Shown piece after piece: positions 38,582-42,888 of a DNA stretch of 42,888 bases. Source of the DNA: an uncultured Clostridium sp. (GTDB lineage: Bacteria > Bacillota > Clostridia > TANB77 > CAG-508). The number at the start of each line of letters is the position of its first letter. Position 1 is the stretch's first letter. The notes under the pieces are model-generated. The model was not told the DNA's origin. It worked only from the letters and a program-made list of their open reading frames with translations, and made no database searches. The DNA lies in the NCBI GenBank assembly GCA_900553405.1, contig USDF01000006.1, positions 1 through 42,888 of the forward strand, in the 5' to 3' direction. Both the position numbers and the translations under genes were made by a program.

Positions 38582-39160
38582 ATGTTCAATGTAGGTGATA
38601 AAATAGTATATCCAATGCATGGAGCAGGAACTATTGATGCAATTGAAGAAAAAGATATTTTAGGTGAAAAACAAGCCTATTACATCATAAAAATGCCAGG
38701 TGAGGTAAAAGTAATGGTACCAACAGTTAAGGCAGAAGAAATAGGTGTTAGAAATATAATAAGCAAAGAAAACGCAAGTAAGGTATTCGAAATATTAGAA
38801 GAAAATGAGACAGAAATGTCAAATAATTGGAATAAAAGATACCGTGATAACATGGAAAAAATGAGAAGCGGAGATATCTACGAAGTAGCAGATGTAGTTA
38901 GAAACCTAAGCTTTAAACAAAAAGAAAAAGGTCTATCTACAGGAGAAAAGAAAATGCTTAATAATGCAAAACAAATATTAGTTAGTGAATTAGTTTTAGC
39001 AGAGCATGCATCACAAGAAGAAGTAGAAACTTTAATAGATAATAAAATTACAATGTCATTTGAAGAATATAAATTACCAGAAGAACATGCAGCAAATGAA
39101 ATTGGAAAAGATATTGTTAAAAAATTTATTCCATTTGATGGAACAGGAACAAACTTATAA
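38582..39160 (+). CDS. CarD/CdnL-family RNA polymerase-binding regulator
   Basis: 192 residues. The N-terminal Tudor-like RNA-polymerase-interacting domain (about 1-60; MFNVGDKIVYPMHGAGTIDA is diagnostic) and an all-helical C-terminal domain (about 65-165; NNWNKRYRDNMEKMRSGDIY, VVRNLSFKQKEKGLSTGEKK) that contacts the promoter bubble. CarD proteins stabilise open complexes, mainly at rRNA-type promoters. The C-terminal tail (about 165-192) is longer than in most members. GGGAG lies before the ATG. Sole gene of its unit; terminator at 39168. Confidence 0.93.
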   Translation: MFNVGDKIVYPMHGAGTIDAIEEKDILGEKQAYYIIKMPGEVKVMVPTVKAEEIGVRNIISKENASKVFEILEENETEMSNNWNKRYRDNMEKMRSGDIYEVADVVRNLSFKQKEKGLSTGEKKMLNNAKQILVSELVLAEHASQEEVETLIDNKITMSFEEYKLPEEHAANEIGKDIVKKFIPFDGTGTNL

Positions 39161-39167
39161 AAAATTT

Positions 39168-39192
39168 AAGACGACTTATTATTAGTCGTCTT
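39168..39192 (+). terminator. Terminator of the CarD gene
   Basis: AAGACGACT (39168-39176) pairs with AGTCGTCTT (39184-39192), followed by TATTG; a short T run. Confidence 0.75.
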
Positions 39193-39400
39193 TATTGTAT
39201 TATAAAAAGATTTGTAAATTTGGAATAAAATTATTAAGTATAGATAAGGATTATTGTTTATTACAAGAAGATTTTTTATAACCTGTAGATAAATTAGAAA
39301 TATAATAAAAAACGAAAAATGTCATTTTACATAACATAAAAGAAGGATTTATGTTATTTATGTCGAATAATATATTTATGGTAAAGAAAGGTAAACCAAA

Positions 39401-41182
39401 ATGGTAAGATATAGTGATGAGTTAATTGAAGAAATAAAGAGTAGAAATGATATAGTAGATATAATATCACAATATGTAGTATTAAAAAGAAGTGGTAGAA
39501 ATTTTTTTGGATTATGTCCATTCCATAAGGAAAAATCACCTTCTTTTTCTGTTTCTCCAGACAAGCAAATTTTTCATTGTTTTGGCTGTGGTGTAGGCGG
39601 AAATGTTTTTCATTTTGTAAGTAAAATTGAAAACTTAAGCTTTAGAGAAACAGTAGAAATGCTTGCTGAAAGGTCAGGAGTAGAACTTCCTACACTTGAA
39701 AACGAAGAAGATAATAAACTATTACAATTAAAATCAAAAGTATATCAAATTAACGAATTAACGGCTAAATTTTATCATGAAAATTTATATAAGCCATCAG
39801 CTAAAAAAGCACAAGAATATGTAAAAAAGAGGAGACTAGATAATAATACATTAAAAAACTTTTTAATAGGTTATTCTGGGACTTTTAATGAATTATATTT
39901 AATGCTAAAGGCAAAAGGCTTTACAGAAGAGGAAATATTAGCATCTAGTTTAGTAAATAAAATTCAAGATGGTAAATTTATAGACAGATTTAGAGGAAGA
40001 CTTATGTTTCCAATTCAGGATGTTAGAAACAGGGTTATAGCATTTGGTGGTAGAGTCTTAGATGATAGTAAACCTAAATACATAAATTCACCTGAAAATA
40101 TAGTTTATAGCAAAGGAAGACATCTATTTGGACTCAATGTTGCAAAAAGATCTGACTTAAAGAAAATTATTATTGTTGAAGGTTACATGGATGCTATATC
40201 ACTTCATCAAAGAGGAATTTCGTATGCAGTAGCTTCTTTGGGTACAGCTATGACAGAAGCTCAGGGAAGATTACTTAGAAGAAGTAGTCAGCAGGTTATA
40301 ATAGGTTATGACGCAGATGGAGCTGGACAAGCTGCTACAATGCGTGGACTAGAAATTTTACAAGGATTAGGCTGTGATGTTAGAATTCTACAAATAGAAG
40401 GTGCAAAAGACCCAGATGAATTTGTTGTAAAATATGGACCAGAAAGATTTGAAAAACAAGTAGAAAAGGCAATTTCATTGGTAGAATATAAAGTAAAAGT
40501 ACTAAAAAATAGTTTGAACCTTGAACATCCAAATGACAAAATCAAATTTCTAAAAGAAATTGCAAAAGTACTTTCAAAAATCGACAACGAAATTGAAAGA
40601 GAAGTTTATGTACAAAAAATAGCATCTGAATATCAAATTTCAAAAGAGGCAATTTATGCAGAAATCAGTAAATTAGAAAATACAGCTACAACAAGTAAAA
40701 AAATACTTGAAAAATCAAAGCCAAGGTTAGAAGTAAAACCAACAATTAAAGAAGATAATGCAAATGATAAAAAAGAAAAATTAATAATATATCTTTTAAT
40801 TAATTATCCAAACGAAAGCTATGAAAAAATAAGAGCAAAAGTAAGTGTAGAGGATATAAAAAACGAAACAAACAAAGCTATAATAAAAAAATTGTATGAA
40901 GAATTCGAAAAAGGAAATATTAATACAAATAATGTACTAGATTGGTTTGAAGATGAAAATATCATTAATGAAATTACATGGATTTTAGCATATGACTTTG
41001 AAATTACAGAAGTAAACAAGTGTATAGATGATATATTAAAAATATATGAAAAAGAAAAAATTACATTAGAAAGAAATGAAATTTTAAGACAACTTGAAGA
41101 AGAGGGCTTAACTCAAGAGCAAAAATATGAATTAGAAAAAAGGCTAAATGATATTATTATACAATTAGTCAAAATGAAGTAG
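39401..41182 (+). CDS. dnaG: DNA primase
   Basis: 593 residues. The CHC2 zinc domain (C39-x2-H42 ... C60-x2-C63, from LCPFHKEKSPSF and HCFGCGVGGN), catalytic core with TOPRIM (IIIVEGYMDAISLHQRG, GYDADGAGQAA), and a C-terminal helicase-binding region (about 440-593), Lys/Glu-rich. It primes Okazaki fragments with DnaB. AAAGGT-type ribosome binding site. It is followed by rpoD after 12 bases, the conserved macromolecular synthesis order of Firmicutes (rpsU is absent). The last 150 residues are highly charged and AT-rich. Confidence 0.96.
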   Translation: MVRYSDELIEEIKSRNDIVDIISQYVVLKRSGRNFFGLCPFHKEKSPSFSVSPDKQIFHCFGCGVGGNVFHFVSKIENLSFRETVEMLAERSGVELPTLENEEDNKLLQLKSKVYQINELTAKFYHENLYKPSAKKAQEYVKKRRLDNNTLKNFLIGYSGTFNELYLMLKAKGFTEEEILASSLVNKIQDGKFIDRFRGRLMFPIQDVRNRVIAFGGRVLDDSKPKYINSPENIVYSKGRHLFGLNVAKRSDLKKIIIVEGYMDAISLHQRGISYAVASLGTAMTEAQGRLLRRSSQQVIIGYDADGAGQAATMRGLEILQGLGCDVRILQIEGAKDPDEFVVKYGPERFEKQVEKAISLVEYKVKVLKNSLNLEHPNDKIKFLKEIAKVLSKIDNEIEREVYVQKIASEYQISKEAIYAEISKLENTATTSKKILEKSKPRLEVKPTIKEDNANDKKEKLIIYLLINYPNESYEKIRAKVSVEDIKNETNKAIIKKLYEEFEKGNINTNNVLDWFEDENIINEITWILAYDFEITEVNKCIDDILKIYEKEKITLERNEILRQLEEEGLTQEQKYELEKRLNDIIIQLVKMK

Positions 41183-41194
41183 GGGGGATTATCA

Positions 41195-42529
41195 GTGGCA
41201 AAAACTGAAGAATCAGAAAAAAAAGTAAAAGAAACTAAAACTAAGAAAATAAAAGAGGAAGAAGTATTAGAAGAAAAAACTAATAAACAAGAAGAAATAA
41301 AAACTAAAAAAAGTAAAGAATCAAAAGTCAAAGAAGAAAAAGAGGTTAAATCTAAAAAAACTAAACAAGAAGAAACATTAGAAGAAGAAAATAATTCTAA
41401 AAAGACTAAAAAAGAAGAATCAGCAGATGAAAAGAATACGGAAGAGGCTAAAAAAGATAAAGTAAAAGAAATTATAGAAAAAGCAAAAAGCAATGGAAAA
41501 ATGACTTATGGAGAGCTTGCAAGTGAATTAGAAGAAGACAATCCAGAGCAAATAGATAAAGTTTTTGATGCATTCGAAGATTTAGGACTAGATTTAGAAG
41601 AAGATTTAGAAGAACCAAATATTGAAGACTTAGAAGAAGTTGAAGATATTAAATTAGAAGATATTGACTTAACTGCAGGAATGGATGGAATAAATGTAGA
41701 TGATCCTGTTCGTATGTATTTAAGAGAAATTGGTAGAATTCCGCTATTAACTTATGATCAAGAATTAGAGCTTGCAGAAAAAGTATTACAAGGTGATGAA
41801 GAAGCAAAACAAAAGCTTGCAGAATCAAACTTAAGATTAGTTGTTAGTATTGCTAAAAAATATGTAGGAAGAGGAATGTTATTATTAGATTTAATACAAG
41901 AAGGAAATATGGGTCTAATAAAAGCAGTTGAAAAATTTGATTATACAAAAGGATTCAAATTTAGTACTTACGCTACATGGTGGATTCGTCAAGCAATTAC
42001 AAGAGCAATTGCAGACCAAGCAAGAACAATTCGTATTCCAGTGCATATGGTAGAAACAATAAATAAATTAATACGTACATCAAGACATCTATTACAACAA
42101 TTAGGTAGAGAACCTACCCCAGAAGAAATTGCAAAGGAAATGGAAATACCAGTTGAAAAAGTAATGGAAATTCAAAAAATAGCACAAGATCCGGTATCAT
42201 TAGAAACACCAATTGGTGAAGAAGATGATTCACATTTAGGTGATTTTATCAAAGATGATTCTATTAAAGGCCCGGAAGATGTTTTTAAGAGTGAAGTTTT
42301 GAAAGATCAGATTGATAAAGTATTGAAAGAATTACCTGAAAGAGAAGAAGCAATTGTTCGTATGCGTTTTGGATTAGATGGCACAGGAACAGTGAAAACT
42401 TTAGATGAAGTTGGTAAAATATATGGGATTACTAAGGAAAGAGTCCGTCAGATTGAGAATAAAGCGATGAGAAGATTGAAAATGATCATCAAGACAAAAG
42501 AAGAATATACGGACTTAGATGAGGAGTGA
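41195..42529 (+). CDS. rpoD: Primary sigma factor RpoD/SigA
   Basis: 444 residues. A Lys/Glu-rich N-terminal extension (1-90), region 1.1 (about 92-130), region 1.2 (DDPVRMYLREIGRIPLL near 170), regions 2.1-2.4 (NLRLVVSIAKKYVGRGM, DLIQEGNMGLIKAVEKFDY, STYATWWIRQAITRAIADQA), 3 and 4.2 (TLDEVGKIYGITKERVRQIE). It starts with GTG behind AGGGGGG. The C-terminus ends RRLKMIIKTKEEYTDLDEE rather than the common clostridial LRHPSRSKKL-type end, and base use changes near 42190-42290 towards CCG, CAG and AAG codons. The stop is three bases from prfA. Confidence 0.94.
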   Translation: MAKTEESEKKVKETKTKKIKEEEVLEEKTNKQEEIKTKKSKESKVKEEKEVKSKKTKQEETLEEENNSKKTKKEESADEKNTEEAKKDKVKEIIEKAKSNGKMTYGELASELEEDNPEQIDKVFDAFEDLGLDLEEDLEEPNIEDLEEVEDIKLEDIDLTAGMDGINVDDPVRMYLREIGRIPLLTYDQELELAEKVLQGDEEAKQKLAESNLRLVVSIAKKYVGRGMLLLDLIQEGNMGLIKAVEKFDYTKGFKFSTYATWWIRQAITRAIADQARTIRIPVHMVETINKLIRTSRHLLQQLGREPTPEEIAKEMEIPVEKVMEIQKIAQDPVSLETPIGEEDDSHLGDFIKDDSIKGPEDVFKSEVLKDQIDKVLKELPEREEAIVRMRFGLDGTGTVKTLDEVGKIYGITKERVRQIENKAMRRLKMIIKTKEEYTDLDEE

Positions 42530-42532
42530 GGA

Positions 42533-42888
42533 ATGGACGCAGTAAGGGAAAAACTAATTGAATTAGAGAAACAATATAATGAAATCAGTGATCAGCTGAT
42601 TAGTGATGAAGTCATTTCGAATCCTAGAAAGATTACAAAGCTTTCTAAGGAACAGGCACAGTTGAGTGGCTCTGTAGAAGCATGGCATGAATTACAGGAA
42701 TTGGATTCTAGAATCATGCAGGCAGAAGAAATGCTTACAGAAGAAGATCCTGAAATGAAGGAAATGGCACAGCTTGAATTGGATGAATGTGTTCCTGAAA
42801 GAGAAGCACTTTTAGAGAAGATTCAAAAGATGTTGATTCCTAGAGATCCTGAAGATGGCAATGATGTGATTATGGAAATCAGAGGTGG
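42533..42888 (+). CDS. prfA: Peptide chain release factor 1, 5-prime part
   Basis: 118 complete codons, running off the end of the window. MDAVREKLIELEKQYNEISD, LTEEDPEMKEMAQLELDE and the final MLIPRDPEDGNDVIMEIRG are the N-terminal coiled region and PCRF start of class I release factor RF1 (RF1 rather than RF2, as no frameshift site and LLPxDPxD-like sequence). It recognises UAG and UAA stops. The GAGGAGTGAGG ribosome binding site overlaps the rpoD stop, so it is coupled. Its GC content (about 37% over 42541-42840 by hand count) is above that of typical genes here; rpoD-prfA is not the usual clostridial order. Confidence 0.9.
   Translation, partial: MDAVREKLIELEKQYNEISDQLISDEVISNPRKITKLSKEQAQLSGSVEAWHELQELDSRIMQAEEMLTEEDPEMKEMAQLELDECVPEREALLEKIQKMLIPRDPEDGNDVIMEIRG

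Noticed and set aside
1..42888. CRISPR arrays, rRNA and tRNA genes, prophage modules
   Set aside because: No regularly spaced repeats, no conserved rRNA or tRNA sequence blocks and no phage structural genes were seen on either strand.

Overview
The window is AT-rich, gene-dense chromosomal DNA from a spore-forming, low-GC Gram-positive anaerobe, most likely an uncultured gut-type member of the Clostridia. Sporulation is shown by two alpha/beta-type small acid-soluble spore proteins, a SpoVM peptide and a CwlD-type amidase. The ctsR-mcsA-mcsB-clpC operon, the rlmN-prpC-prkC-rsgA-rpe cluster, zinc-type L28, dnaG-rpoD and CarD fit the same assignment. No rRNA, tRNA or CRISPR array was seen. Almost all genes have strong AGGAGG-like ribosome binding sites, and many have clear TTGACA-17-TATAAT promoters and stem-plus-T-run terminators.

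Layout. 1-8.3 kb: CAP-domain protein, an MFS-type membrane protein preceded by a broken small gene, DUF4190 protein, cwlD, pgsA, clpE (N-terminal zinc finger) and an Rpn-type nuclease gene with a frameshifted tail. 8.4-11.5 kb: small membrane protein, rpsT, hpf, two ssp genes with matching sigma-G-like promoters, and a minus-strand mini-gene interrupted by two in-frame stops. 11.5-16.3 kb: CtsR-controlled stress operon ctsR-mcsA-mcsB-clpC. 16.4-23.3 kb: hypothetical protein, CDF transporter, then rlmN-prpC-prkC-rsgA-rpe. 23.3-26.2 kb: beta-repeat membrane protein, nth, a 49-residue membrane peptide, spoVM and rpmB. 26.4-28.1 kb: a large structured RNA that I identify as OLE RNA with its partner gene oapA, then a compact type I toxin/antisense-RNA module. 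28.1-36.3 kb: ruvA, rarA, nfeD plus SPFH pair, mtaB, a short alaS and hypotheticals. 36.4-42.9 kb: HIT protein, tandem sortases, CarD, dnaG, rpoD and the start of prfA.

How the genes work together. CtsR, McsA/McsB and ClpC form the arginine-phosphorylation/proteolysis stress circuit; ClpE is a second Clp ATPase whose zinc finger resembles that of McsA. PrpC/PrkC are an opposed phosphatase/kinase pair with a GTPase (RsgA) typical of their regulon. NfeD and the SPFH protein form a membrane microdomain pair. DnaG and RpoD are the macromolecular-synthesis core.

Most interesting items: the OLE RNA/OapA locus; the type I toxin-antitoxin module at 27.76-28.09 kb; a 36-codon gene carrying in-frame TAG and TGA; a family of GGGACG-containing palindromic repeats, one copy of which is inserted in frame inside mtaB; an alanyl-tRNA synthetase lacking its C-terminal domains; and a base-composition shift at the end of rpoD with prfA directly downstream, which may be a recombination or assembly junction.
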